A stretch of 64,000 bases of DNA from Mesostigma viride (Eukaryota; Streptophyta; Mesostigmatophyceae; Mesostigmatales; Mesostigmataceae): contig RPFO01000175.1 of the NCBI GenBank assembly GCA_009746045.1, forward strand, positions 4,997,414 to 5,061,413. Reading direction: 5' to 3'. Every line of letters starts with the position of its first letter. Position 1 is the first letter of the stretch. Both the position numbers and the translations under genes were made by a program. A model generated the notes under the pieces. That model had not been told where the DNA came from, did no database searches, and worked only from the letters and a program-made list of their open reading frames with translations. This document shows positions 1-11,649 of this stretch, piece after piece.

Positions 1-500
1 TCCTTTATAGAGCCTATGCTCTAGCACGTCCCAACGGCTCGTGCACAGTTTTAGCTCGATTGCCTGGCCTGGAACCGCGCTTAATTCGTCAAAAATTTGG
101 GCCCGCCTTGACTATGGAGCCCACCTTAGCGGTTAGAAATGCTTTACCCTTTGAACCCTACCCAAGAGGCCCCCGCCCTGCCACAAATAACCCCAAACCG
201 TGTCTCATCCACTCGCAAGCGTACACACCCTAATCGTAAGTGACCCCAAACCATGCCTGCGTGCCCTCCAAACCCTGAACCCGTTCCGTGTCTCTTACCC
301 TCGAAACCCACCCAAACCCCGCCTCATATGCCAACCTCGCGTCTTTAACAGCAATCGACCTATTTTCGATGGCTACAAGCTAACAAACGTATCTGGTGTA
401 CGCTTAAATATAACAATCATAATACCATGAAATAAATCCATCCACTTACTATTCATCAATATCGACATATATTCATCAACCATATCAATGCATCCCACAG
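1..500 (+). other. upstream intron or 5' part of the BASS gene
   Basis: The stretch contains no convincing coding exon. It is C-rich with loose CCCAAACC-like runs and ends in CATCCCACAG, a good 3' splice site directly before the coding exon at 501. I infer intron, with the earlier BASS exons lying before the window. Confidence 0.45.
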
Positions 501-1416
501 GCTGGAGGCCGCCGTGGGCACTGGCCTGATCCTCACCACCTGCGTGAGCGGCGCCCAGCTGGCCAACTACGCCACCTTCATCACCCACCCTGAGATGGCG
601 CCCTTCACCATCAGCCTGACGGCGCTGACGACCATCTCGGGCGTCGCGCTGACGCCCCTCCTCTCGCTCGCCCTCCTGGGGACCCGCGTCTCCGTGGACC
701 TCGGTGGGATGGCCGCCAGCATTGCTCAGATCGTCCTCCTCCCCGTGGCGTCCGGGGTCTTCATCAACGCCCGACTGCGGCCCCTGGCCGACACCCTGCG
801 CCCTTACATGCCACTTCTGGCGTTCGTGCTAACGGTATCCTGCATCGGCAGCCCCGTCGCGTTGTCGTCGGACACCATTTTGTCCCCCCTGGGCGCCAAG
901 TTGGTCCTGCCGGTCGTCATGCTCCACGCGGCCGCGTTCGCCGGCGGATATGCTTTGATCGCGCGCACGCGGCTCCGCGAGATCCTTCTCCCAGAGGAGC
1001 TAGAGGAAGCGGGTGATAAAGGGGATACGGAGTCTAGAGGAAGCAGAGCCTCATCGCCAGGTGTCGGGCAAGACAGTGCTGCGCGATCGAGCCCAGGTGC
1101 GGGCGCCGGAATAAGCAGTAGTGAGAACGGGGCGGCCGCGGCGGCGGTGCCGACCCACGTCAAGCTCTCTCGCGCGCTCGCGTACACGACGGGCATGCAG
1201 AGCTCGCTGCTGGCGACGCTGCTGGCCACGAAGTACTTCTCGTCCAACCCCAACGTGGCGGTGCCATGTGTCATCTCCACGGTCATCATGACGATGATGG
1301 GCTACTTCATGAGCAGCGTGTGGCAGCCTAAGAAGGAGGCGTGGGCGCCGGGGGCGGCGGGGCTCTCGGGTACGCGCACAGGCACGGGTACCCCTGCAGG
1401 TGGTGGTCGGATGTAA
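501..1416 (+). CDS. BASS-family (bile acid:sodium symporter-like) transporter, last exon
   Basis: This is the C-terminal part of a plastid-type BASS transporter, whose members move organic anions with sodium across the inner envelope. Coding opens after the splice acceptor CATCCCACAG at 491-500 and runs to TAA at 1414-1416. The translation has the family signature TTCVSGAQLANYATF, then alternating hydrophobic helices (TPLLSLALLG, IAQIVLLPVASGVF, MPLLAFVLTVSCIGSP) and the late motif TTGMQSSLLATLLATKYF. That order matches the plant BASS2/BASS3 group, where BASS2 is a pyruvate carrier. The substrate here is not proven. A Ser/Gly/Ala-rich insert of about 50 residues between GYALIARTRLRE and the TGMQSS helix is longer than in plant members. 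The N-terminal half and any transit peptide lie in exons outside the window. TGTAA overlaps the stop region. Confidence 0.82.
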
Positions 1417-3362
1417 ACTGAAAGGGGTCGGGGTACAGTGGTTCTCGGGCAGTGGCTGCTCCCCGGGCGCCTCAGCGGTGCTTTAACCATGGCGTGGTGG
1501 ACGCACTGTGTGGACGCACTCTGTACAGCTGTCGCAGGCGTCGGCGTGGGAATGGGACCGGCTGGCTGCGTGGCAGTGGCTGACACGGAGTAGGGTGTAG
1601 GCAGCAGTAGAAGCAGGGAGGGGTCGAGTAAGGTAGGTGTGGTATCTCGTCTCCATTTTTAGTTATGAGAGCGTTTGAACTAGAGGGTAGGAATCCCATC
1701 ATCCGACGACGGGGGACAGCTGGAGGATAGGACAAGCGGCATCCTGTAGTCAGAGTGACAAGAGCCAGCATCACGTTGGTGTGAAATAGTCAGTCTGCTA
1801 GTGCTCGGGCGTGACCACCGCGTTGTTGTGGCCTAACGAGTAGTCGGATTGGTGTTCAGCGGCATCCGTATTTGTAGCACTCGGTTTGTGCAGTGGTGAA
1901 ATGGGTGTGTTGCAGGGTTTCTTTCCCCCCCAATATATGTTTCTAATGAAATTCAATTCTGACAAGCTTTCTGGTTGAATTAGTGTTTTCAATGCAATAT
2001 TCACCATGATGGTGTCCCTTCCCAGATGTCAGCGCCAATCAAACTCATCCCCCCAAGACACAACATCCTTTGCCACGCACTTTGAATTTTCTCTGCCTGG
2101 GATCAACTCCTAGCTCTATCCATTTGAATGGGGCAGGAAGGTAAGGGGGACGGGGGAGCAAGAGGGGGTTGTTGGGGTTAGCATTCTAGCCAGCCCCAGC
2201 AGGAGTTGGCGCGGTTCTCCGGCGAACACTCTTTGGCGTGCACGTTGCGTGTGGCGGGGTTATGTGAATGTGCTGCCGATGCCAAGTGGGCCGATGTGGT
2301 GGTGTTTAGACTTAACGTGGGGTGCGGGGGGGGGGGGGGTTTTCAGCTAGGGGGCTTGGGCGGGCCACGTAAGGAGGGGAGGGTGAAGGGGAGATTTTTC
2401 TTTCTAGGGATGTTTAGCAGCTGACTGAGTTTAACGAGCTCAGATAGGAGAACCAATTGCTGGTCTTCTTAAGCTGATAACTTTTTACCTTTGTAAAACA
2501 AGGGGGATAAAGTTCATAGTTCGTGTCTATTTCTTTATCTCTTTCTCTTCCCCGCCTCTTCGACAACTTTTCCTCGTCCTATTCATGCAGCGTTGTTTAT
2601 CAGCCCGCATGTTATTTCTTATATTTTCTGTTTTGTATATATTTCGTATTTATTTTCTGTTGGCTCGCGCCGTGTCCGGCCGTGGCATGTCGTTTTCATT
2701 CCTGGCTCATTGACAAGTTGCCAGCTGGCTCCACTGTGCCGCCGTCGACCCTGCCGAAGCGTGCACAGCAGCGACTCGTTGTATTTCGATGCAAGGGGGC
2801 CAGCATGCCTTCGGTTGTAGTGGGCGCGGTCACCGCAACCCCACGTGGCACATAGGCCATCATGCTGACACATGCCACACAGGTCACGCACTCTACCCAA
2901 CTGCAAGGGTTCCGTAGGTCTTTTACTGCTGACACAGGCCACACAGGGCGAGGGTGTGCTGTACCCGACAAGACGTAATCTCTGCTCTGCTCCGTACAGC
3001 GCACACATCCGCGTAGGTATACGTCAAGCTAAGCTCTCCATGTTTATAGGTGCTGACTGCCACGTGTCAAGAACACGTTTCCGCTCATTATTGAACTCGC
3101 AGTGTGCCACCTAGGTATTTACTTTTAGTAAGTAAACATTCACAGCGCAAACCCATGCCTCATAATCGTTTGCGATATCCAACACAACCTGTTTATCAGG
3201 CATCATGCTTCCGTGCGTCACGCAGGCCCCCCAGGTACTGTGTGCTGGTATCCTTTTTCCTCTTCTTGTCCTTCTTCTTAACTATGCGGCCTCCTCTTCC
3301 ACCCCTTAACACTCTGGTGGATATAATCCCTAGCCCCCACCCGCCGCGGCCCCAAGCCCCCG
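1417..3362. other. intergenic, no gene seen
   Basis: No supported exon. The stretch has a short poly-G run near 2328 and T-rich sequence around 2520-2680. A possible first exon (transit peptide) of the downstream gene should lie here or nearby. A candidate ends around 2760-2820 with the reading QQRLVVFRCKGAS, loosely like RRSLVVRAESG of the paralogue, but no phase-1 GT donor follows it, so I do not annotate it. Confidence 0.4.
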
Positions 3363-3513
3363 GCCCCCAGCCCCCGGCCCCACCTCCCAGCCCCCAGCCC
3401 CCAGCCCCCAGCCCCCAGCCCCCAGCCCCCAGCCCCCAGCCCCCAGCCCCCAGCCCCCAGCCCCCAGCCCCCAGCCCCCAGCCCCCAGCCCCCAGCCCCC
3501 AGCCCCCAGCCCT
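3363..3513. repeat. 7-bp microsatellite (AGCCCCC)n
   Basis: About 20 near-perfect head-to-tail copies of AGCCCCC. The array sits just upstream of the first recognisable exon of the plastid-protein paralogue, probably in its first intron. Confidence 0.9.
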
Positions 3514-3640
3514 CAGCCCCGATGATCTCTTCCTCCACGATCTCTTCCTCCATGATCTCTTCCTGTGACCCCCCTGCAATCCCTCCCTCTCCCTGGTCCC
3601 CCCGTGCAATCCCCCTGACATGCTTCTCCCCGGACCGCAG

Positions 3641-6155
3641 CCGCCAGCACCCCAGCTGTGAAGCCATCCCCTGCTACCCCAGCTGTGAAGCCATCCCCTG
3701 CTACCCCAGCTGTGAAGCCATCCCCTGCTACCCCAGCTGTGAAGCCATCCCCTGCTACCCCAGCTGTGAAGCCATCCCCTGCTACCCCAGCTGTGAAGCC
3801 ATCCCCTGCTACCCCAGCTGTGAAGCCATCCCCTGCTACCCCAGCTGTGAAGCCATCCCCTGCTACCCCAGCTGTGAAGCCATCCCCTGCTACCCCAGCT
3901 GTGAAGCCATCCCCTGCTACCACTAACGTATCCAGCCAGCGCGTGTGGGCAGGGGAAATGGCGGCTGCCGCCGAATTACCCCCCAGGGGCCCACAGGCAA
4001 GGCCCCCACCCGCAAAGGCTGTGCCGAAACCAAAACCCACGCCCAAGTCGCTCGCGCAGGAGCTCGCGGAAGTGGTCGCGTTGCTGCAGAGGGATCTGGG
4101 GGCGCAGGGTGTGCGAGAGGTCTCCGTCGGTTTCCTGGATCGTCAGGTACGTGGGTCCGCTCGCGGACCTGTCGACCCAAAGTAAAAGGGCGCATGCATG
4201 GGCCACTGCCGCGTGGTGTCTGCGGACGTGCGTGCATAGTTCACACGCTTTCAATGCGTCTTCTCGAGGGGCGGTTGCATGCTGGGCAAGAGGCGTAGTA
4301 GTACGTCGATACTCAGGTGGCGGCTGCTTTCGTGTTCGCCGCTGTGGGCATGTAGAGTCGCCGACAGCATGCGGTGGCGGCGCTGGATGCGCGGGTGTGA
4401 GCATGACAGTTGCTAGGCAGACACTATCGACAAGCTTCGGCCATCAACTAGCTTGAGCCATCGACTAGCTCGGGCCATCAATCAGCTTGGGCCATCAACT
4501 AGCTTGGGCCATCAACTAGCTTGGGCCATCAACTGGCTTGGGCCATCAATTAGCTGGGGCCATCAGTTAGCTTGGGCCATCAGTTAGCTTGGGCCATAAA
4601 TTAGCATGGGCCATCAACTAGCTTGGGCCATCAATTAGCTTGGGCCATCAATTAGCATGGGCCATCAGTTAGCTTGGGCCATCAGTTAGCTTGGGCCATC
4701 AATTAGCATGGGCCATCAACTAGCTTGGGCCATCAATTAGCTGGGGCCATCAACTAGCTTTGGACGTGGTGCAGCCTTCGGTATTCTTGGTGGAGGCCCT
4801 TTGCAGCATTATCTCTTGCAGCATTATCTGTTTAAAGCCATGTTAGCTCGAGGCTTAGGCAAGGGCCACCAAAGTCCTAGCGCCCAAACGTTGTTATTCC
4901 ACCATGGGCCGCCGGTTGATTTGCCCTTTGGTGTGTCCCCACAGCACTTGTCACTTTTGCATTTTGGGGGGGCGCTCGTGTGTCGCTTGATCTCTCTCTG
5001 TGGTGAAATCCCTCTCTGGCTATTTCCTGCTCGTTACGGTGAGCAAATGTCGGAGCTGACAGTTGCCGCCTGGGCGGTATTGCGCGTGCTGTGCTGGCAC
5101 TTTCTTGGATGCATCCTTGTGCGCAGGTGTTTGGTTCCTTCTGGAACGGCCGCGTCATCCACAACTTTTGGCTCTTCTTCCCTGACAGCACATTGAACGG
5201 TGAGCCTGGAAACTTTGCAGGCGCGTCCGAGCCCCTGCCCCCCTGTATCAATCCGCCCAATACCACGAATTAATTAATAGCACCATGAGCCCCGCTCTAT
5301 CTTGTTCAGATCGTTCCACCCAATACCACGAGCCCAAGCCATGTCTCAACTCGAGCCACTGTGCCACAGAGGCTTATGCGACTTCATGTCTTTTCTTTCT
5401 TGTCACGCGTGCACATGGGTACCAGGGCTTCAGCTTTGGGTGGTGGGATTTTACCGTTTTCCCCCTATTTCATGTGTCTCAATCTGTGTGTGACTGTGAA
5501 CGTGTTACGGCACACCCAGCTTTGTGCGCCCTGCGTTCCGTTCTTCCTTCCCTCCCTCCTTTGGCTCGTTGGTTTGGCTGGGACCCCAGCCTTCATCCAT
5601 GCAGTCCTACAATGTATCTGTTGATTACAAATATTTGATAGGATATGTGTGTTTGTCATTACCTTACTGTCTCATGATATCAAGGAGACAACCCGCACAG
5701 GCCAGAAATCTGGAGAATTCGCGATATGTCCGTCACAGTTATGTGAAGGGGCCATCCGTAATTGCATGCATTGGGGCTTACTATTTAGGCCTGGCTTCCC
5801 TCTTCGCATGCCCGCATTGCCCTGTATCACCATGTTTCATGATACAGCGTGGAAGGTTTGCGCCAGGAATTTCCTGCGAGTGCAGGCTCAGTAGTTGAAA
5901 GGCTGCCTTGTACACCTCCTGCGCACTGCCCCTTTGTGCTGCCCTTGTAATGCTTGGCCTACTTGTTGCTGCATGTGCCTTTTCTTACATGCTGATGCAG
6001 GCACCAAGGCCATATCTTTGGCGTCGCATGGCAATGCCCCCAGCAACGTGGAGCCCTTCATGTCAGATGCGAAGGTTTCTACTCCTGATGCTATCGTGGA
6101 TGGGGTTGTGAAACGTCTGCGTGCACAGACATCTTGCCTGCCATTGGCAGAGTAA
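3641..6155 (+). CDS. probable plastid protein, paralogue 1 (first exon not found)
   Basis: I do not recognise the family by name. Three exons are supported: 3641-4146 (acceptor GGACCGCAG, donor CAG|GTACGT), 5127-5199 (acceptor GTGCGCAG, donor AACG|GTGAGC) and 6001-6155 (acceptor GATGCAG, stop TAA). The last two exons are 73 and 155 bp, identical in length and phase to those of the paralogue at 12517-14847. Shared motifs are FWLFFPDS, GTKAISLASHGNAPSNVEPF and VVKRLRAQ. Exon 3641 opens with ten copies of a 9-residue Pro/Ala repeat (KPSPATPAV), then a helical segment LAQELAEVVALLQRDLGAQG. An acidic/helical segment, an FFPD strand and the VEPF segment make up a compact C-terminal domain. The first exon should end in phase 1 and was not identified. 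No stop codon breaks the exons, so the gene may be active. A TGTAA signal lies near 6316. Confidence 0.68.
3649..3921 (+). repeat. 27-bp coding minisatellite, 10 copies
   Basis: The unit AAGCCATCCCCTGCTACCCC plus AGCTGTG is repeated ten times in frame, giving (KPSPATPAV)9 and a diverged last copy KPSPATTNV. Copies are nearly identical at the DNA level, so the expansion is recent. The paralogue carries an unrelated KGA-rich linker at the same place. Confidence 0.93.
4430..4765. repeat. 21-bp intronic minisatellite
   Basis: About 15 imperfect copies of GGGCCATCAACTAGCTT (variants AATTAGC, AGTTAGC, ATGGGCC) fill the first part of the intron 4147-5126 of the plastid-protein paralogue 1. No coding sense is seen in any frame. 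Confidence 0.88.
5679..5735 (+). repeat. dispersed ~95-bp element, partial copy
   Basis: Reads ATATCAAGGAGACAACC followed by GCACAGGCCAGAAATCTGGA, the left part of an element found at many sites in this window. It lies in the last intron of the plastid-protein paralogue 1. Confidence 0.75.
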
Positions 6156-7859
6156 CCTTTCTGCTGCTTCAAATTACAGCAGGGGGGTGTGGCTGCAATT
6201 ACGCCGCTTCGCGGGCTGGCATGGAAAGTCCACCATATGAACGGTGCAACCAGCGATCCATACAGATGTTGGTTGTGCATGGCATGCAGCCTTGTGCATA
6301 GGTTGACTTGCTTTTGTGTAAAGGGAAGTAGTCAGTGAAAAGCACGTAGACTACGTCCAACCAATGCATGATAGCATTATCATGTAAGGAGTTCGAATTA
6401 GTGATGGGTCTGCCATGCTAGCTTAACAAAATGAACATATTCAAGTCATATGCATGCATAGTTTTCTGACTTAACATGCATGCATTCATGTTCAGATCAA
6501 TCATCCTGCATCAAATTCAGTCAGATCGTGCTTGCATTCGATGCATCTTTTAAGACACGCACCCACCAGTACAACCGGTTACGGCTGAAACACAGTATTG
6601 AAAATGGTGCGCACGTGATAATGACATGCAATTCGATCAGGGTATGACAACCGGCCCCACGCAACATGACTAGAGCTAGTTGCTCACCACTCGACACTAC
6701 TAGCTCAACACGGTTGGAGGCCAAACGTCCCCATTACGGAAACCGAGGTCGCCCATGCAGGAGCTAGTCGGGCGCGCCCAGTCCAACCCACTCGCCCTCG
6801 CCCTCGCTCAGCCATCCGGATCAACCGCCCACTGCAATATGGCCATGCATGCAAGCTCGATCCTCGCCCGCGCCCAAGAAACCGGCCCTGCCACGATCAC
6901 AAATTAATGGCGTTTTACTATACCCCGGAGCTACAAAAAATAATTGTCTCTCGATCCGCGGCAATCAATTTTCTAGATAGGCCCCGTAGAGCTCTAGTGA
7001 CTATAGATATGATTGGGGCATGATGCAGACGATATTTGTTGTCGATCCTTGATGTTTGTAACTTTCATGTATTTTTTTTTTCCAAATGAGCTTAGCATAT
7101 AGTACTCCATACGTGGCTTGCCCACTGATGCGCATGACACGCAAGTAAAGTTAAATTAAATTGCTTGATATCTCCGTTCGGCCGAGTACATGTAGCACAT
7201 ATCCCTGAGAAGGGGCATATGGCATTCTGGGCTACCTAAACTTCCTGCAAGGGCCGTAGGGTGTAAACTACAACTGCTCTGGGTGCACAAAGTGCACATC
7301 CTGCACCACTATGTATGCCAGACAGCGAAGGTGCACATGGACATAGGGGGGAAGATCATCATGGCTAAACAATGGCTACGGCATGGCGTCGATCTCAGCA
7401 GAGAGCAGCTCTCTGCATTGGCAATGCTAAGCTCAATTCTTAATGCACCGTCCGTGGGGACTGAGTCCCATCATAGGCGCATGCACGCGTAGGCGTGGGC
7501 GCCAACACGCAAGTACTTGCTTACTTAATTGGATAGGAGCTGACCACGGAAGAATGTACCGAGATCGTCCAGAACTTTTAATTCCTGGCCCATGCAGGAA
7601 CGCAAGCTTGTTGGGATTGGGGGGCCGGCCATCGAGCCGACGCCGACGTGGAGAAGTTCCCATTGAAACGCGTCAGAAACTGAGTGAGGTCAATTAGCAA
7701 AAGAATAAAAACGCACCATCTCCTCGCTATCCTGCATACAAGATGATCTTCCAGCTCAACGAACGCGCCCTTGTCGATCGGCCGATCGCTGCGCTCCGCA
7801 ACCCAGCTTCCCGCCCAGCTAGCGCCTGCAGCCACGCCGGCTAGCTCCCTACCTGATAC
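6156..7859. other. intergenic, no gene seen
   Basis: AT-richer sequence with no supported exon. It starts with the 3' region of the upstream gene (TGTAA near 6316) and includes a poly-T run near 7074-7081. No repeat family of note was recognised. Confidence 0.5.
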
Positions 7860-8875
7860 CTCAGCAAGGATGACATCCATCTGAGCAGAGCTGGAGGAGC
7901 ACGTGACCTGGCCGCTGGCCGAGAAGCTGACCACGATCAGGACCACGATGCTCAACACGGTGGAGGCCTGCCTGCACGGTCTCTAATGCGGAAAGCAAGG
8001 TACGTCGCCCACAATGAAGCTTCAACCCCAGCTCGTGAACGGCGCGCTGCAGACCGCGAAGCAGGCTTCCGGATGCATGCACATGCAGGCTGCCCTACTC
8101 TCTCGCCAGGTGGAGGGCAAGTGCGGCCTGCTCGTCAAGAAGCTACTAAGACGCCATCACCGCCCAAAACGAGGCCCTGGCCCCGCAGGTCCCGCGCAGA
8201 TTCATGGTGCGATCGAAGCAGACGGCCACCATCGCTGCCCATATATGCAGCCCATCCGGCAGGCAGATGGCGGGGCCTCCCGCTGCACTCCAACGCGGAC
8301 CTAGCTTCTGCAGTCAGCGACCACCTCGACCACGGCCGACGCCATCACCATGCACGAAGCTGCACCAGGAGGAGCAGATTTGCATGGAAGCCGGCCCACC
8401 GCCGAGTGCACAGGAAGAAAGGACACCGACCGCGCCCGCCGCCATGCAATGCCGAGTAGCGGAGAGCACTGCGTCGTTTCGAGCATGCAGCAGCCATGGG
8501 GGAGACGGCTCAGTCTCTTGAGGCCGAGCTCAGGAACAAGCTCAAGTGCTCCTTACCCAACTAGTGGACCTCGTAGGCCTCGTCTACAGCTCACTGGTGA
8601 GCTAGCTAGAGCCGTGTGGGCACCGCCAATTGGACCCACTCGAGGGACTGACTACTGAGGCGACACTCCCTGACCAGTCCTGCTCTGACACCGGCTTCAG
8701 AGCCATGCAGTGAATAAGCATGCAACGTGGTCCCTCTCTCGCCGCAGGAACTAGTTGCACGACCTATACCCTGGACGATGGATGGCAACCTGACGCCCAC
8801 TCAGCAGTAGCAGCGATCGACGCGACTTGGAGTGCCTCCGCCACAAGCAAGACCCCAAGAAGCCCATGGTGTATA
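7860..8875 (+). pseudogene. decayed LINE ORF1 copy
   Basis: This is a degenerate, frameshifted relative of the ORF1 at 38941-40134, in the opposite orientation. Matching blocks appear in the same order: CACGTGACCTGGCCGCTGGC (ORF1 HVTWPLA), the CAGCTC...GCTTCCGG block (ORF1 KLQPQF...AAQAS), GTGGAGGGCAAGTGCGGCCT (ORF1 VEGKCGV) and, near 8780-8865, CTGGACGATG...AAGCAAGACCCC (ORF1 TWTLDDDLTPAQ...KQDPQKPK). Multiple stops and indels show it is dead. A partial copy of the dispersed ~95-bp element (ATATCAAGGAGACAACCAG) follows at about 8922. Confidence 0.8.
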
Positions 8876-8974
8876 AATTAACTCCGGAGGCCGGGGCGGG
8901 GACTTCAGCTAGAGCTGACGAATATCAAGGAGACAACCAGATGTATGTGGACGCCCCGGCTAAACGGGCTAAGA

Positions 8975-8975
8975 C

Positions 8976-9061
<86 letters not shown>

Positions 9062-9714
9062 GGTAGGTAGGTAGGTAGGTAGGTAGGTAGGTAGGTAGGT
9101 AGGTAGGTAGGTAGGTAGGTAGGTAGGTAGGTAGGTAGGTAGGTAGGTAGGTAGGTAGGTAGGTAGGTAGGTAGGTAGGTAGGTAGGTAGGTAGGTAGGT
9201 AGGTAGGTAGGTAGGTAGGTAGGTAGGTAGGTAGGTAGGTAGGTAGGTAGGTAGGTAGGTAGGTAGGTAGGTAGGTAGGTAGGTAGGTAGGTAGGTAGGT
9301 AGGTAGGTAGGTAGGTAGGTAGGTAGGTAGGTAGGTAGGTAGGTAGGTAGGTAGGTAGGTAGGTAGGTAGGTAGGTAGGTAGGTAGGTAGGTAGGTAGGT
9401 AGGTAGGTAGGTAGGTAGGTAGGTAGGTAGGTAGGTAGGTAGGTAGGTAGGTAGGTAGGTAGGTAGGTAGGTAGGTAGGTAGGTAGGTAGGTAGGTAGGT
9501 AGGTAGGTAGGTAGGTAGGTAGGTAGGTAGGTAGGTAGGTAGGTAGGTAGGTAGGTAGGTAGGTAGGTAGGTAGGTAGGTAGGTAGGTAGGTAGGTAGGT
9601 AGGTAGGTAGGTAGGTAGGTAGGTAGGTAGGTAGGTAGGTAGGTAGGTAGGTAGGTAGGTAGGTAGGTAGGTAGGTAGGTAGGTAGGTAGGTAGGTAGGT
9701 AGGTAGGTAGATAG

Positions 9715-9783
<69 letters not shown>

Positions 9784-9800
9784 GAAGGAAGTGAGTAAGG
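8975..9800. repeat. tetranucleotide array (TAAG)n-(TAGG)n-(TAAG)n
   Basis: A long near-pure array in three blocks: AAGT repeats about 8975-9060, AGGT repeats about 9061-9716, and AAGT repeats about 9717-9783, then a degraded edge. Long Tyr-Leu-Pro-Thr reading frames on the minus strand are a by-product of the repeat and are not called genes. Confidence 0.97.
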
Positions 9801-11412
9801 AAGTGAACATGCACTATGGCATGCCACGGAGTACCCGATCGTGAGGTAAACTTTTCTACGCAGATACTTCACCCGCGAAGGCAAGTGGCGTGACTCACTC
9901 GCCCAGGTCAGTCTGGAGTCGCTGATAGTCTGATACCAACTCCGCGTCATCGATCCGGATTATGCAAGGCGACTGTACGCTCAGCCATGATGACGGGTGT
10001 GGGGGGTAGGTTTTCTAGGACTCAACCTATGATTCATGCATAGCTGGTATTACTTCGACTAACTCAATCGATTCGGCCCTTGCATGCACTGTCGATCATG
10101 CAGGCAGTCATATTGACGGCAAGGTATAGTCAGTACGTGTATTATCTGTAGGACAACCAGCACAGGCCAGAAATTTGGAGAATCGGGTAGTTATATACTT
10201 ACAAATTACAATCGACCAGCTGCTGCCGGAGAATGTTGACCATACGTGCGGAGAATTAGACCAATACACAACAGCAATTGTAGGCTTCTAATTGGCTACA
10301 CAGACATGTAGCAGCTAGTGGATTCACCGGACATCATAAGAGGAGTCATGTCACTTACAATCACTTCAAATCATAGAGCCTGCATACAACACACATGTAG
10401 TATTGTGAGCATAGCAAGGACTTGCTGCATGCCTTCAAGTGCCAGAAATAAACCGGGGCAGCGCAAGGGCAGACGCCACACATCCACGAACGGACAGCCT
10501 GTGAGGCACCCTGGATGCCAGTTGCCCCGAGAGGCAGGATGCTGGGCCGCGAACTACGGATAAACCGTTCATGCAGGTAGTTCGCTCATGCCCTGGTAAA
10601 CCACTGCTTTGCACAAGATAAAAGCACAAAGGCACGGTTGAGCACATATCAATGAGACAACCAGCTTAGGCCAGAAAACTGAAGAATCTGGACCATGGTA
10701 GCTCAAGCCTGCTGTTATCGTATCCACGACATGTGCTATTACTTTCATACTTGTACAGGCTAACACCAATGAGACAGCCAGCTAAGGCTTACATAGCCGT
10801 GCATGGGCAGGTCCCGCGCAGCTCGAATTTCCAACACTCGAACTTGAACAGCATCGCAACACCAGTTGGGTCGCAGCTACCCGTGGGCCGAGGGGGGATA
10901 CAAACGCCCCCAGCTCGCAGGAGGGTGTTGCTAAATTGCTAGCATGCTGCCCAGCAACGACGACGTGTCCATTGCCACAGAAGGGAGGGGCAGTAGTGCT
11001 GATGCTTAGTAGCCTCTGCACATTACCTTGAAGGGCATATGAGCAAGTTGGCATGCAGGCATGTGCACCGTAGGTGACCCCGTGGAGGACTGAGCCAAAA
11101 AGGGCTGGTTTAACCCCTGCCACGTGTCCCCGGAAGCGCCTGCGACGCATCATCTGGCCGTAACCGTGCAGGCTGCATCGGCGGCGCTATCTCCGATCGA
11201 CAGGTCCCTCATGGGAAGCTGGCGGCTTCACAGATCTCCCGGCTCGCCACGTCAGCGTGGATGGGGCAACGGCCGTCACCATGTGGTGAACAGCTTTCCC
11301 ACGTCACCAGAACGCCGCTCAGGAGGACCATTTGACGCGTCCAAATGTAGCGTCGCCATCACCTGCGCAGCCCGTTGCCCGACCAAGGGAAATGCCATGG
11401 GAACCTGTGTTC
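9801..11412. other. intergenic with copies of the dispersed element
   Basis: No supported gene. Partial copies of the dispersed ~95-bp element lie at about 10150-10190, 10648-10740 and 10768-10796. Confidence 0.5.
10648..10740 (+). repeat. dispersed ~95-bp element, near full-length copy
   Basis: Contains ATATCAATGAGACAACCAGC, then GGCCAGAAAACTGAAGAATC, then GGACCATGGTAGCTCAAGCC and TGCTGTTATCGTATCC. The same blocks occur in the same order at 16357-16452 (minus), 55724-55825 (minus) and 63052-63142 (plus). Confidence 0.8.
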
Positions 11413-11649
11413 CTAGACGTCAAACCCTTCGCTTCGCAGGCACTTCTTGTGAGCCTCGATGAGATCTTTGCACGCGTCCTCCCCTTTCGTGGTAATACAT
11501 TCGTCTCTCAGCTTTTTCGTATCAGGGCAAGCGCAGCAGATCTTCTTCTTAGGCTTCTCCTCTGCCGGTTTAGCAGCGGCTTGCACGTCCCCATGAACCT
11601 CCTTCACGTGGTCAACTGCAGCCTGTTGTGATGGCGAACGCCCAGCCAT
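11413..11649 (-). CDS. COX17: COX17 copper chaperone of cytochrome c oxidase
   Basis: A single-exon 78-aa gene read from ATG at 11649 to TAG at 11413. COX17 carries Cu(I) in the mitochondrial intermembrane space to SCO1 and COX11 for assembly of complex IV. The diagnostic core [18 protein letters not shown] has the copper-binding CC pair in a CCAC motif and is followed by [20 protein letters not shown], which gives the paired cysteines of the CHCH fold. The end [10 protein letters not shown] is typical. The first 25 or so residues are variable and rich in Lys and Ala, as in other COX17 proteins. The gene is divergent from the plastid-protein paralogue 2, with about 870 bp between the two start codons. 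Length and motif match the family, so I consider it intact. Confidence 0.93.
   Translation of the reverse strand: MAGRSPSQQAAVDHVKEVHGDVQAAAKPAEEKPKKKICCACPDTKKLRDECITTKGEDACKDLIEAHKKCLRSEGFDV

Noticed and set aside
120-340. Telomere-like CCCTAAA/AAACCC repeats near the window start
   Set aside because: Only scattered AACCC-like words with no regular period; not a telomere or interstitial telomeric array.
804-1289. 161-aa minus-strand frame
   Set aside because: Antisense shadow of the BASS exon; no family features.
2523-2855. 110-aa frame as first exon of paralogue 1
   Set aside because: The start is a Ser/Phe-rich stretch unlike the paralogue's transit peptide, and no phase-1 donor is found after it.
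4430-4765. Possible CRISPR array (regular ~21-bp repeats)
   Set aside because: Repeats are directly adjacent with no unique spacers and lie in a eukaryotic intron, so this is a minisatellite.
8905-9950. Long minus-strand frames of Tyr-Leu-Pro-Thr repeats
   Set aside because: They exist in all three frames only because a 4-bp repeat reads open in every frame. There is no other protein character.
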